A DNA stretch of 48,143 bases from Magnetovibrio sp. (GTDB taxonomy: Bacteria; Pseudomonadota; Alphaproteobacteria; Rhodospirillales; Magnetovibrionaceae), in assembly GCA_028281525.1 (NCBI GenBank), contig JANQJR010000042.1, forward strand, positions 1 through 48,143, read 5' to 3'. The translations under genes were made by a program, and so were the position numbers. Shown here one piece after another: positions 1 to 7,920 of the stretch. Numbering within the stretch: position 1 is the first letter of the stretch; the number at the start of each line of letters is the position of its first letter. The notes below the pieces were generated by a model. The model saw only the letters and a list, made by a program, of their open reading frames with translations. It did no database searches and was not told the DNA's origin.

Positions 1-1041
1 GAACAGCGCCGCGCCGCCTTCGGGTAACGGCGCGTCGCGATAGCGGAATTCCGAGGCCACATCGATTTCCACCGGGATGCGCGCCAACTGCTCGATCCAA
101 TAGCGCGCGGTCTGGCAGGCATAATAGGACGTCCCGCAAGCAATCATGGTTAGCCGCGTTACACCGCCGAGGTCGAACGGCAGGTCCGGAAGCGTGATGG
201 TGCGATCGCCCGGGTTGATGAACCCAGACAAGGTGTCGCCAATGACTTGGGGCTGCTCGTAGATTTCCTTAAGCATGAAATGGCGGTAACCGCCCTTGCC
301 CACCGACGCGTTGGACAGATCGCTGACTTTCACCGGGCGTTCGACCGGTCCGCCCGTCTCGTCGAAGACCTCCGCGCCGCCGCGTGTCAGCACCGCCCAA
401 TCACCATCTTCCAGATACATGATTTTTTTGGTGAGATGGCTGAGCGCAATGGCGTCCGAACCCAGATACATCTCCCCTTCGCCGATGCCGACGGCCAGGG
501 GACTGCCGCGCCGGGCCCCGATCATCAGGTCGTGTTCGCCCGCGAAAATGATCGCCAAGGCGAACGCGCCGTGTAACCGCCCCAACGCTTTGTGCGTGGC
601 GTCCTTAGGGCTTAGGCCTTCATCCAAATAGGCGGTGATCAGGTGCACCACCGCTTCGGTGTCGGTGTCGGACGCGAACACGTGACCCTTGGCGGTGAGC
701 TCTTCCTTCAATTCCTGGAAGTTTTCGATGATGCCGTTGTGCACCATCGCCACCTTCGCCGTCATGTGCGGGTGCGCGTTGACTTCGTTGGGAACGCCAT
801 GGGTGGCCCAGCGGGTGTGGCCGATGCCGACATCGCCGCTCAACGGATCGGCATCCAGGACGGCACCTAAGTTCTTGAGCTTGCCCTCGGCGCGGCGGCG
901 TTCGATCCCCCCACCATTTTTGGTGTCCACCAAGGTCGCCACGCCCGCGGAATCGTAACCCCGGTATTCCAGGCGCTTGAGCCCTTCCAGGACCTGAGGC
1001 GTGGCCGTGCTTTGGCCGATGATGCCGATGATGCCGCACAT
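1..1041 (-). CDS. glmS: Glutamine-fructose-6-phosphate aminotransferase (partial)
   Basis: Makes glucosamine-6-phosphate from fructose-6-phosphate and glutamine, the first committed step to UDP-GlcNAc for peptidoglycan and LPS, in the cytosol. The 347 visible codons begin MCGIIG, so Cys2 is the N-terminal nucleophile of the glutaminase domain after Met removal. RWATHG and HNGIIEN of that domain follow, and the first sugar-isomerase (SIS) domain is under way at CGTSYYA near residue 298. The rest, roughly 260 residues of the usual ~607, lies beyond the left edge. The start lies two bases after the glmU stop on the same strand, so the two are almost certainly one transcript. Identification is secure; only the C-terminal part is unseen. 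Confidence 0.97.
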   Translation of the reverse strand, partial: MCGIIGIIGQSTATPQVLEGLKRLEYRGYDSAGVATLVDTKNGGGIERRRAEGKLKNLGAVLDADPLSGDVGIGHTRWATHGVPNEVNAHPHMTAKVAMVHNGIIENFQELKEELTAKGHVFASDTDTEAVVHLITAYLDEGLSPKDATHKALGRLHGAFALAIIFAGEHDLMIGARRGSPLAVGIGEGEMYLGSDAIALSHLTKKIMYLEDGDWAVLTRGGAEVFDETGGPVERPVKVSDLSNASVGKGGYRHFMLKEIYEQPQVIGDTLSGFINPGDRTITLPDLPFDLGGVTRLTMIACGTSYYACQTARYWIEQLARIPVEIDVASEFRYRDAPLPEGGAALF

Positions 1042-1043
1042 GG

Positions 1044-2414
1044 TCAGTCTTTCTTTTGCTGTTCTTTTTCCAGGCGCTTGCGCTCACGGAAACGTTCCGC
1101 CGCACCACGCGCGTTCTTTTGATCCGCGCGGGTGGTGACAATATCGTTTTCGCCCACGTCGCGGGTGATGGTCGAACCCGCGCCGACGATCGCCCCGTCG
1201 CCAATCGTGACCGGCGCAACCAAAGCGGTGTTGGAACCGATGAACGCGCCTTGGCCGATATCGGTCTTGGACTTCAGGAAACCATCGTAATTGCAGGTGA
1301 TGGTGCCCGCACCGATGTTCGCGCCGGTACCGACACGCGCATCGCCGATGTAAGTCAAGTGGTTGACCTTGCCGCCGGCCTCCACGTCCGCGTTTTTGAT
1401 TTCGACAAAATTACCGACCCGCGCGCCTTCGGCCAGGGTTGAGCCGGGACGCAACCGCGCGAACGGGCCGATGATGACACCGGCATCGATGCTCGCCCCT
1501 TCGAAATGGCAATTCGCCTTGATGTGCACATGGTCGCTCACGCTGACGCCGGGGCCGAAAAACACGTTCGGCTCGATCAATACGTCCTTGCCGATTTGGG
1601 TGTCGTAAGAAAAGTAGACGGTGCTCGGATCGATCAAGGTCGCACCGTTTTTCATGGCCTTCTCGCGCAACCGGTCCTGGGCGATGGTTTCGGCCATCGC
1701 CAATTCGGCCCGGGAATTCACGCCGAGCATTTCTTCCTCGTCCCCTTCGACCACGGCGCACGCAAAGCCGTCGTCCCGCGCCAAACCGACGCAATCGGTC
1801 AGGTAGTATTCGCCTTTGGCATTGTTGTTGGTGAGCCGCCCGAGCATCTGCGGAAGCAATTCGCCGTCGAAGCACATCACACCGGAATTGCAAAGCGGGA
1901 TGGCGAGCTCTTCAGGGCTCGCGTCCTTGGCCTCGACAATGGCCAGCAATTCCCCATCGTCTTCATCCAAAACCAAACGGCCATATGCGCCCGGATCATC
2001 CGGAACGAAGCCCAACACCACCACGGCCGGTGCAAAGCCGCCTTGCGGTTCCTCACGGGCTTCGATCATGGAATTGAGCGTCACTTCGCTGATCAAGGGG
2101 GTATCGCCGTAGACCACCAAGACGTTGCCCTTGAAGCCTTCCAGCGCCGTCATGCCCGCCTTGACCGCGTCCCCGGTGCCGAGTCGCTCATACTGCACGG
2201 CGGTGGCGTGGGGCTGGACCGCGGCTTCCAATTCCTCCATATCGGGGCCGACCACCACCACAATCTTCTCCAAGCTCAGTTTGGCCAGCGTGTCGATCAG
2301 GTGGTTGACCATTGGGTGGCCCGCGACCGGGTGCATCACCTTGGGCAAACTGGACTTCATACGCGTGCCGAGACCGGCGGCGAGCACAATGGCGGCGGTT
2401 TTCTTCTTTGACAT
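1044..2414 (-). CDS. glmU: Bifunctional UDP-GlcNAc pyrophosphorylase / GlcN-1-P acetyltransferase
   Basis: Cytosolic enzyme for the last two steps of UDP-GlcNAc synthesis: acetylation of glucosamine-1-phosphate, then uridylylation. The 456-residue length is normal for the family. The N-terminal nucleotidyltransferase domain opens with LAAGLGTRM, with K25 of LPKV close behind and GTGDAV further on. From about residue 250 the protein turns into hexapeptide repeats (left-handed beta helix) with the acetyltransferase segment GNFVEIKN and YIGDARVG. The ATG start gives MSKKKTAAIV. It lies upstream of glmS, giving the common glmU-glmS order. Divergent to gph across about 115 bp. Confidence 0.97.
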   Translation of the reverse strand: MSKKKTAAIVLAAGLGTRMKSSLPKVMHPVAGHPMVNHLIDTLAKLSLEKIVVVVGPDMEELEAAVQPHATAVQYERLGTGDAVKAGMTALEGFKGNVLVVYGDTPLISEVTLNSMIEAREEPQGGFAPAVVVLGFVPDDPGAYGRLVLDEDDGELLAIVEAKDASPEELAIPLCNSGVMCFDGELLPQMLGRLTNNNAKGEYYLTDCVGLARDDGFACAVVEGDEEEMLGVNSRAELAMAETIAQDRLREKAMKNGATLIDPSTVYFSYDTQIGKDVLIEPNVFFGPGVSVSDHVHIKANCHFEGASIDAGVIIGPFARLRPGSTLAEGARVGNFVEIKNADVEAGGKVNHLTYIGDARVGTGANIGAGTITCNYDGFLKSKTDIGQGAFIGSNTALVAPVTIGDGAIVGAGSTITRDVGENDIVTTRADQKNARGAAERFRERKRLEKEQQKKD

Positions 2415-2529
2415 GCGGTGGGTCTGACCTATATCACGAGAATCGAATATAATATTTTAAGTGTGTGGCGCAAAGTGCCACAAGCCGGTCCTCCCCGCCA
2501 AGTCAAAGATTACTACGGATTATTTCAAC

Positions 2530-3219
2530 ATGAACGCACAAGAACCGGGCCTCGGCAAAGTCCGCGCCCTGATTTTCGATTTGGACGGCACCCTGATCGA
2601 CAGCGCCCCCGACCTGCAAGCCGCCGCCAACCGCATGCTGCCGCCCTTGGGCCGGCGGGAAGTGGGCCTGAAGGAAGTGCAATTGATGATCGGCGATGGC
2701 GTGCCGAAGCTGGTGGAACGCTGTTTCGCGGCCACCGGGGAGATTCCGCCGAAGGATGAATTCGATCAACACGTCGCCGCTTTCATCGCGGATTACGAAC
2801 CTCGCTCCGCCGAGTTGACGGTGGCCTTCGATGGCGCGCACGACGTGCTGCAAAACCTGAAGATCCAGGGCATCAAGCTGTCCATCTGCACCAACAAGCC
2901 CTATGGCGCGACCATGCAGATTCTGGAAAAGCTGGAATTGGCCCAGTATTTCGACATCGTCATCGGCGGCGATACGCTCCCCGGCATCAAGAAGCCGGAC
3001 CCCCGCCACCTTCAGGCCGCCTTGGAAAAAATGAAGGCGGAGCCAGGCGAAGCCGCCATGGTCGGCGACAACGCCAACGACGTGAACGCGTCCCACGCGG
3101 CGGGGCTGCCGGTGGTGCTTCTCAGCCACGGCTACACCAAGACCCCGGCCAAGGACCTGGGTGGCGAAGCGGTGATCGATCATTTCGATGAGTTGACCGC
3201 AACCCTGGCCGCGCTTTAA
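2530..3219 (+). CDS. gph: Phosphoglycolate phosphatase (HAD superfamily)
   Basis: HAD-type phosphatase that removes 2-phosphoglycolate. Motif I is FDLDGTLIDS near the N-terminus, with the nucleophile and acid/base Asp pair. Motif II is SICTNKP, the motif III lysine is in IKKPDPRH, and motif IV is GDNANDVNA. The cap insert after motif I is alpha-helical, as in Gph/PGP. I use the ATG at 2530 (229 residues); an in-frame upstream extension to 2461 would add 23 residues without family character. The Shine-Dalgarno at 2530 is weak, so the exact start is only moderately sure. It lies upstream of tRNA-Val, whose promoter begins 26 bp after this stop codon. Confidence 0.92.
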   Translation: MNAQEPGLGKVRALIFDLDGTLIDSAPDLQAAANRMLPPLGRREVGLKEVQLMIGDGVPKLVERCFAATGEIPPKDEFDQHVAAFIADYEPRSAELTVAFDGAHDVLQNLKIQGIKLSICTNKPYGATMQILEKLELAQYFDIVIGGDTLPGIKKPDPRHLQAALEKMKAEPGEAAMVGDNANDVNASHAAGLPVVLLSHGYTKTPAKDLGGEAVIDHFDELTATLAAL

Positions 3220-3244
3220 ATTGAGGTCTGGACCCGAGGCCGTC

Positions 3245-3273
3245 TTGACAGGTTGGAATCGGGGCCTTATACC
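3245..3273 (+). promoter_or_regulatory. Sigma-70-type promoter of tRNA-Val
   Basis: A perfect -35 box TTGACA (3245-3250), a 17-base spacer and a TATACC -10 box (3268-3273) lie 18 bases before the tRNA. The GC-rich stretch between -10 and the tRNA resembles the stringent discriminator of stable-RNA promoters. Confidence 0.75.
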
Positions 3274-3291
3274 CCCCGAACCGATTTGATC

Positions 3292-3366
3292 GGGCGCGTA
3301 GCTCAGCGGGAGAGCACTCGCTTCACACGCGAGGGGTCACTGGTTCAATCCCAGTCGTGCCCACCA
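3292..3366 (+). tRNA. tRNA-Val (anticodon CAC)
   Basis: A 75-nt gene with encoded CCA. The acceptor stem GGGCGCG pairs with CGTGCCC (one G-U). The D-arm is AGCTCAGCGGGAGAGC, the anticodon stem CTCGC/GCGAG closes loop TTCACAC (anticodon CAC, reads GUG), and the T-arm loop contains GTTCAATC. Its last 17 bases are repeated at 37644-37660, which marks it as the integration target of the island that follows. The gene itself is intact. Confidence 0.97.
3350..3366 (+). repeat. Island attachment repeat, left copy (tRNA-Val 3' end)
   Basis: The sequence CCCAGTCGTGCCCACCA forms the 3' T-arm/acceptor end of tRNA-Val and recurs exactly at 37644-37660 in direct orientation, 34.3 kb away. Direct repeats of a tRNA 3' end are the classic footprint of integration of a genomic island. 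No integrase gene is visible between the copies. Confidence 0.8.
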
Positions 3367-3368
3367 TA

Positions 3369-3400
3369 AAAACCCAGACCCTAAAGGTCTGGGTTTTTTT
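3369..3400 (+). terminator. Rho-independent terminator after tRNA-Val
   Basis: The stem CCCAGACC/GGTCTGGG (3373-3380 with 3386-3393) has a CTAAA loop, flanking A-tract/T-tract pairing and a seven-base T run. If the island reading is right, this terminator arrived with the island, because a different terminator follows the displaced tRNA 3' end at 37660. A near copy is present at 41715-41740. Confidence 0.9.
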
Positions 3401-3641
3401 GTCGAAATTCACTTTAAATGAACATTGAGCATCATAGGTGAATATTCGTGCGCTTTAAGTGAGCCACCAGACAGTTACCTGCCTGATTTCATGTAACCTT
3501 TTCAGAAGAAAAAACGGGCAAGCAATATGGCTTGCAGCGTCTGCAAAGTTGCTAAATGATCTCTGCAGGCCCGCACTGAAGCCACGCTACATAGCGTTTC
3601 GCATATTCATGCCGAGCGCCTGTGTTGGGAGAGACGATAGT

Positions 3642-4304
3642 TTAAGCAAATAAAGGCAGGCCGTCAGAAACTGCTTCACGTTTCCGTCGTTCTCTAATTT
3701 TTACCCCGTCATTCTTTGCCCGAGAGTTAGATATCTCCTGTGGTTCAATTAAGCGAACAAAATAGGGAGGTATTAGGGTTGCCCGTAAGGCAGCTGTATA
3801 CCTAACCCCGGCACTTAGCTGATCCTCAGACATGTAGCGTACGACTGCAGTAACCTGGGATGCTCCAACTGGATTTCCCGTTAACAAATTACGCAAAGAA
3901 CTGAACGAAAAAGCTTCACCCTCTGGGTTAGTTTCCAGGGGAACTTCCGAGGAACACACTAGTGCATAATGAGGGCGTTTAGAGGCACGGCTGGTTACAA
4001 ATGATCCACGAGGCAATTCATATCGTTTGTCGTCCATCGTCTTCCCAGCAGACCACATCACAACTGTCTTCGGAGCTACATCAACTTTTCGAGGTGCTGA
4101 ACGTATAGGACTAAAAATAATTTCTGGATCAGGATTATTGCGCACCAACTCTTGCATTGATGGTTTTAAGCCATTGCCAATACCCCATAAAAAAACGCCG
4201 CCATTAACAATTCTCTCTCTCTCTTTTCTAGCCAGGATGGCTTCAATCGGTTCGCCTGCTTCAGTCCCAAAGCGAGTCCAGCAAAATTGTTCTGATAACG
4301 GCAT
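3642..4304 (-). CDS. Unrecognised accessory protein, paralogue of the 6404-6985 protein
   Basis: I do not recognise a named family. The 220-residue, soluble-looking protein shares a clear N-terminal signature with the product of 6404-6985: G-T-x-x-x-E-P-(I/L)-E-(A/S)-I followed by RK, then WG-(I/Y)-G and a downstream Pro. Further on both have a P-x-G segment followed by an aromatic-A-L-(V/L) strand, and both have a P-Y-(F/A)-V-x-L motif near the end. This copy carries an extra basic C-terminal tail. I take the ATG at 4304; a TTG two codons upstream is possible. It is transcribed divergently from the HTH gene at 4408 across an AT-rich operator-like region. Base composition is AT-rich, as in the other genes from 3.6 to 8.8 kb. 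Confidence 0.6.
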   Translation of the reverse strand: MPLSEQFCWTRFGTEAGEPIEAILARKERERIVNGGVFLWGIGNGLKPSMQELVRNNPDPEIIFSPIRSAPRKVDVAPKTVVMWSAGKTMDDKRYELPRGSFVTSRASKRPHYALVCSSEVPLETNPEGEAFSFSSLRNLLTGNPVGASQVTAVVRYMSEDQLSAGVRYTAALRATLIPPYFVRLIEPQEISNSRAKNDGVKIRERRKREAVSDGLPLFA

Positions 4305-4340
4305 TTCCAACCCCGAATTAAGTCCCTAGTTCTACGCTGC

Positions 4341-4381
4341 ATTATTCGCTATTATTCATTTTTTCGCAAGATATGAATAAT
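4341..4381. promoter_or_regulatory. Candidate operator between the 3642-4304 gene and the HTH gene
   Basis: A perfect 9-bp inverted repeat, ATTATTCAT (4351-4359) and ATGAATAAT (4373-4381), with a further direct half-copy ATTATTCGC at 4341. It lies midway between two divergent starts and next to a gene for a helix-turn-helix protein, so autoregulation is the simple reading. Confidence 0.5.
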
Positions 4382-4407
4382 TTTTTTAGTGGGTAACTTA
4401 TTCAATC

Positions 4408-4743
4408 ATGGTGGATAAACATCTCGGGCAGAGGCTCCGGGAATTCATGAGTAATGAAAAAATTACCCAGGAATTCCTTGGAGAAAAGGTCGGCGTAAGC
4501 CAGGCCACGGTTTGTCGCGCCCTTAGAGCAAGAGGTGGAAAAGTAGGACCCGCACAAGAAAAATTATTCATTTATGCAGGATTAGATGAATATCTAAGCC
4601 CTAGAACGAATAACCCCCGGGAATTGGTATTGAACGCTTTTGATCAATCATGGAACGGCACTAAGGCTCACGCCGAAACGATTGCCAAAGTGATCAACGC
4701 AATGGCAGACTTTGGTTCTCAGAACCAAAGCAAAAGGACCTAA
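4408..4743 (+). CDS. Small helix-turn-helix DNA-binding protein
   Basis: A 111-residue protein. Residues about 8-45 form a lambda-repressor/Cro-like HTH: LGQRLREFM, then TQEFLGEKVGVSQATVCRALR, the turn falling at VGVS. The C-terminal half has no motif I recognise. It starts at ATG 4408 and is followed by an overlapping reading frame for an ImmA/IrrE-type peptidase and then a PIN-domain protein. In such gene sets the HTH protein is usually the repressor or antitoxin. Probably binds the inverted repeat at 4351-4381. Confidence 0.75.
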   Translation: MVDKHLGQRLREFMSNEKITQEFLGEKVGVSQATVCRALRARGGKVGPAQEKLFIYAGLDEYLSPRTNNPRELVLNAFDQSWNGTKAHAETIAKVINAMADFGSQNQSKRT

Positions 4744-5770
4744 AACGCAATTGGCTGAGGACACAAAACAGTTCAAACAAATGCTCAAATCAATGGGGCT
4801 TAGCAGCGCCATCATCGAAGCGGCCTGGCCGGAGTGGTGGTGTGATGAAGCTGAGGCCTCGCCTTCTGCACGTGCTGAGCTACGCTTTTCCGTGTCTCGA
4901 AAGTTAGGCCTTGACCCAAGGTCCTTGTTAGATGAGGGGAAACCGCAATTTATATGGCGCGATGAGGCCAAATTTAAGGGGCTTTCCACCGAAGACGATG
5001 AACAACGGGCGGCCATTGAATCTTATGGCGCTGCTATTGGACGCAATCTTCTTAACGCCACCACCCCTTCGGATTTTAATATTTTAAAACGTGATGCCAG
5101 GGCATTACGGAAATCAATTCTGGGGGATCAACCATTCATCAGGTTGACCGATCTCTTAGTCACATGTTGGTCATTTGGTATCCCTGTTATCCAATTGAAA
5201 GTCTTTCCACTAACAGCGAAACACATGTGTGCAATGTCGGTGCAAGTTGACGGACGTTATGCGATTTTGCTCGGGAAAGACTCAGATTACCCAGCGCCGA
5301 TGGCTTATTACCTCGCTCACGAACTAGGGCATATAGCTTTAGGCCATTTAGAGGGCCGCTCCTCAGTGATTGATCTCAAGGATCCTCTAACGGCTATTGA
5401 TGAGTGGGATGATGAGGAAAGAGAAGCGGACCAATATGCGTTAGAGCTCCTTACTGATAGAGCAAGCCCTACTGTTCAAACAAATGCAGAAAAGTACACA
5501 GCTGAACAACTAGCCTCTTACTTAGCATCTGCTGCTAGAGAACTACGGATTGAGCCAGGAACGCTTGCCCTTTGTTTTGGTCATAGCACACAAGACTGGG
5601 CCCGCGCGATGAAGGCGATGAAATTTATCTACCAGAAGGCTATTCCGGTATGGAGCCAAGTTAACGGCATCGCAGATCATGAACTTCTTTGGGATGCAAT
5701 TTCTGAAGATAATCAGGCATACCTACGCGCGGTAATGGGAGGGATACCCGTTGACAGCAACCGCGATTGA
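4712..5770 (+). CDS. ImmA/IrrE-family metallopeptidase
   Basis: Zinc metallopeptidase of the ImmA/IrrE type (COG2856-like). The zinc signature HELGH (about residues 203-207 from this start) is followed by a downstream glutamate region, EEREADQYA, which supplies the third ligand, as is typical of the family. Such peptidases usually cleave a partner repressor or antitoxin. The reading frame begins at TTG 4712 inside the HTH gene, but the start is uncertain: TTG 4751, after an AAAGGA, or ATG 4781 are alternatives. The 3' end overlaps the PIN gene by 20 bp, so the three genes look translationally coupled. Confidence 0.82.
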   Translation: MVLRTKAKGPKTQLAEDTKQFKQMLKSMGLSSAIIEAAWPEWWCDEAEASPSARAELRFSVSRKLGLDPRSLLDEGKPQFIWRDEAKFKGLSTEDDEQRAAIESYGAAIGRNLLNATTPSDFNILKRDARALRKSILGDQPFIRLTDLLVTCWSFGIPVIQLKVFPLTAKHMCAMSVQVDGRYAILLGKDSDYPAPMAYYLAHELGHIALGHLEGRSSVIDLKDPLTAIDEWDDEEREADQYALELLTDRASPTVQTNAEKYTAEQLASYLASAARELRIEPGTLALCFGHSTQDWARAMKAMKFIYQKAIPVWSQVNGIADHELLWDAISEDNQAYLRAVMGGIPVDSNRD

Positions 5771-6401
5771 TAATGACGTACTTCTTAAAGGGGCCTGTTA
5801 TGGGCTCTTATTAGAAATGGTAAGCACGATACCCAGTCATCCTAGTCAGATTGGTGTACTGGGCGCGGCACAATTTGTTGTTATCAAAAATTTGAACAAA
5901 AAAAACTATTGCTCAAGTCCAGAAGAGGCAAAAAACTACCTGATGGGTTTCATAGGGGAAGTCTCTATCCTTGAGCCCAATGCAGACGAACTGGCTTTTG
6001 CTGCGGAACTAGAACACATGGCTCAAAGAGCAGGTGTCAGTTTAGATGGCGGAGAAAGCCAGCTTACGGCAATGGTGATAGTGAGAAATTTCGACTGTTT
6101 CGTAACGGGAGACAAGAGAGCCATTGCTGCTCTGGGATACTTACGTGAAAACGATCAGCATTTAAAAAAGATGGACGGAAAAGTGTTATGCCTCGAGCAA
6201 ATCATAGAGAGGCTACTCTCGTCGTCTATTGATCCCATTACTGTTCGAGATGCTATTTGCAATGAGCCTAACGTAGATAAAGCGGTCACAATCTGCTTTA
6301 GCTGCAAAAATAAAGAGCTCCAGCCGGACCAGTGGATGGTTGGCCTAAATAGTTATATTGCGGATACACGAAACAAGGCTAAAACACTCTTGGCAGCCTG
6401 A
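5751..6401 (+). CDS. PIN-domain-like putative ribonuclease
   Basis: A 216-residue protein with PIN features. The N-terminal strand ends in acidic residues (AIDNDVLL, D7/D9), there is a conserved acidic residue in GGESQLTAM, and the strand-turn VTGDKRAI is typical of the fold. The start is TTG 5751, chosen because a strong GGGAGGG lies seven bases upstream. It overlaps the peptidase gene by 20 bp and ends two bases from the convergent 6404-6985 gene. PIN nucleases paired with ImmA-type proteases occur in toxin-antitoxin-like modules (DUF4411 being one example); this protein is longer than a minimal PIN toxin, and the C-terminal ~60 residues are unassigned. Confidence 0.7.
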   Translation: MTATAIDNDVLLKGACYGLLLEMVSTIPSHPSQIGVLGAAQFVVIKNLNKKNYCSSPEEAKNYLMGFIGEVSILEPNADELAFAAELEHMAQRAGVSLDGGESQLTAMVIVRNFDCFVTGDKRAIAALGYLRENDQHLKKMDGKVLCLEQIIERLLSSSIDPITVRDAICNEPNVDKAVTICFSCKNKELQPDQWMVGLNSYIADTRNKAKTLLAA

Positions 6402-6403
6402 AG

Positions 6404-6985
6404 CTAAGTACGATTGCGTAAGAATACCGCGTAAGGCTCCATTAGATCGGCAACAAGTTTTATTTTCTTCGTACTATCACCTGGCAGCTCGACGCCTTGA
6501 GCCGGAGGCATTACCTCCAAACATGCTTTATCCGACTGCCCTTGTATATATTCGCTTCCAATACGACCCTGGCTACGCCCTACGGCAACTTGAGTTTGGG
6601 CCAATGATAGCTCGAGATCGACCAACTCCAAGCTTCTAATTAACAAAGCGAAGCGAGAACCAAGTGGCTTGATTCCCGGCGGAACCTCTAACCAATTTTG
6701 TCCATCAGCCGAATATTCATCAGCGCGAATTTGTTCTGCGAAATGGCGTGAGTCCATCTCTTCCATGCAAAGATGGATGGCTTCACCCCGTTCCTCAAAC
6801 ATCTTGGCAAACGGCTGAACCATTGTTGTTGGATGGCAGGTGTTCCCACCATACCCCCACATACCAAATCCCTCGTCCTCGATTTCTTTTCGTTTTCTGT
6901 CAATGATGCTTTCCAACGGTTCATTTGCATGTGTGCCTACTTTCATATACAGGACACCAGCACCGGGATGAATGACATTACTCAT
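6404..6985 (-). CDS. Unrecognised accessory protein, paralogue of the 3642-4304 protein
   Basis: A 193-residue protein with no named family that I recognise. Its N-terminal motif GTHANEPLESIIDRK and then MWGYGGNTCHP matches the arrangement in the 3642-4304 product (GTEAGEPIEAILARK, then LWGIGN). Both also share PPG or LPRG before a strand ending ALL/ALV, and a late P-Y-x-V. Its ATG overlaps the TGA of the methyltransferase-like gene upstream by four bases (ATGA), so the two are translationally coupled. That tight coupling here, against location next to a peptidase/PIN set for the other copy, suggests a portable component used by different modules. Confidence 0.6.
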   Translation of the reverse strand: MSNVIHPGAGVLYMKVGTHANEPLESIIDRKRKEIEDEGFGMWGYGGNTCHPTTMVQPFAKMFEERGEAIHLCMEEMDSRHFAEQIRADEYSADGQNWLEVPPGIKPLGSRFALLIRSLELVDLELSLAQTQVAVGRSQGRIGSEYIQGQSDKACLEVMPPAQGVELPGDSTKKIKLVADLMEPYAVFLRNRT

Positions 6986-7824
6986 TTGTCCGCCTCCAAG
7001 TATTCAAGCGCGTATTCATCGTCATGGGCTTTGCCATAATCGACACGTTTCTTTTGGCGTACATATCTTACATGTAGGCTTCCATTTCTTCCGTAAAACT
7101 TATCCAGAAGATCTGGATCATCAATAGTTTGGCTAGGCCGTTTTGCTTTGTTCCCAGGGGTGGCTTTTACAAATAAGTTGCACGAGTGCAAATCAGGTTC
7201 TTCTTCTAGGTGATACAGATGCAATTTTCTCATCATTCTTTGGATGAAAAAGCCCTCTTCCAGAGCCTGATTTTGCACAGCCTTCAAAACCACTTTGGGC
7301 CAATCCAAATCATCGTCGTCAGCGATGACGATTACTCCCTCACCTTTGTGGCCAACAGCCTCCATCCCACGCTGAGCGAATAACTTGACGCTCTCGCCCT
7401 CATTGTGCTGTCCCCACGGGGGATTGGTGTAATAGCAATCAAAACCACCAACATCAGGGAAAGCGTCAAAGCAGTTATAGGGAATCGCCTCCAGCGTTTC
7501 ACTCATACGCTCTTTATCAGCAAACCGAATTATTGAATTGCAGATACGCTCATCAAAATCAAAGACCTTAATATGTGACGGCCCATATTGAAGAATGTCC
7601 CGTTTTTTCAAGTATGCAATACAAACGCTAATGGCATCACCATCCCCAATAAAGGCTACACGTTTCCCATCTGCCCAATCAGCAATGATTTCGCTTTGGA
7701 TAACCATATCCGCCGCTTTCATATAAATCTGATCAAACTCGCGAATTGGGCGGGGACGATTATGAATAACGTCCGAGATTGCGTTGATTGCTGCCCGAAG
7801 GTCAATCTCGCTTTGCCGAGCCAT
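6982..7824 (-). CDS. BpsA-like SAM/aminopropyl-transferase-fold protein
   Basis: A 280-residue Rossmann-fold protein. Motif I is FIGDGDAIS (about 58-66), the acidic end of strand 2 is in VFDFDE (about 87-92), and a catalytic-type tetrapeptide NPPW lies at about 134-137. The overall pattern matches the C-terminal part of branched-chain polyamine synthase (BpsA, DUF43-like), while NPPW is also what amino-methyltransferases acting on bases or glutamine use. Substrate cannot be told from sequence. First gene of a two-gene unit with 6404-6985, divergent from the P-loop kinase at 7921 with a 96-bp shared promoter region that contains TTGCATATTGCAA (7858-7870). Confidence 0.65.
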   Translation of the reverse strand: MARQSEIDLRAAINAISDVIHNRPRPIREFDQIYMKAADMVIQSEIIADWADGKRVAFIGDGDAISVCIAYLKKRDILQYGPSHIKVFDFDERICNSIIRFADKERMSETLEAIPYNCFDAFPDVGGFDCYYTNPPWGQHNEGESVKLFAQRGMEAVGHKGEGVIVIADDDDLDWPKVVLKAVQNQALEEGFFIQRMMRKLHLYHLEEEPDLHSCNLFVKATPGNKAKRPSQTIDDPDLLDKFYGRNGSLHVRYVRQKKRVDYGKAHDDEYALEYLEADK

Positions 7825-7920
7825 AAGATATCACCCCCCACGGATATATCCATATGATTGCATATTGCAAAGCTTATACTATCCTATGAAACGTATCGAG
7901 TCGATTAGGGATCGGGAAAC

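Noticed and set aside
3400-3480. A Tn7-like left end directly after the tRNA terminator (TGTCGAAATTC)
   Set aside because: Only one TGTCG and no alignment with the ends at 13887 and 36194; the CTTTAA-type repeats there are short and AT-rich.
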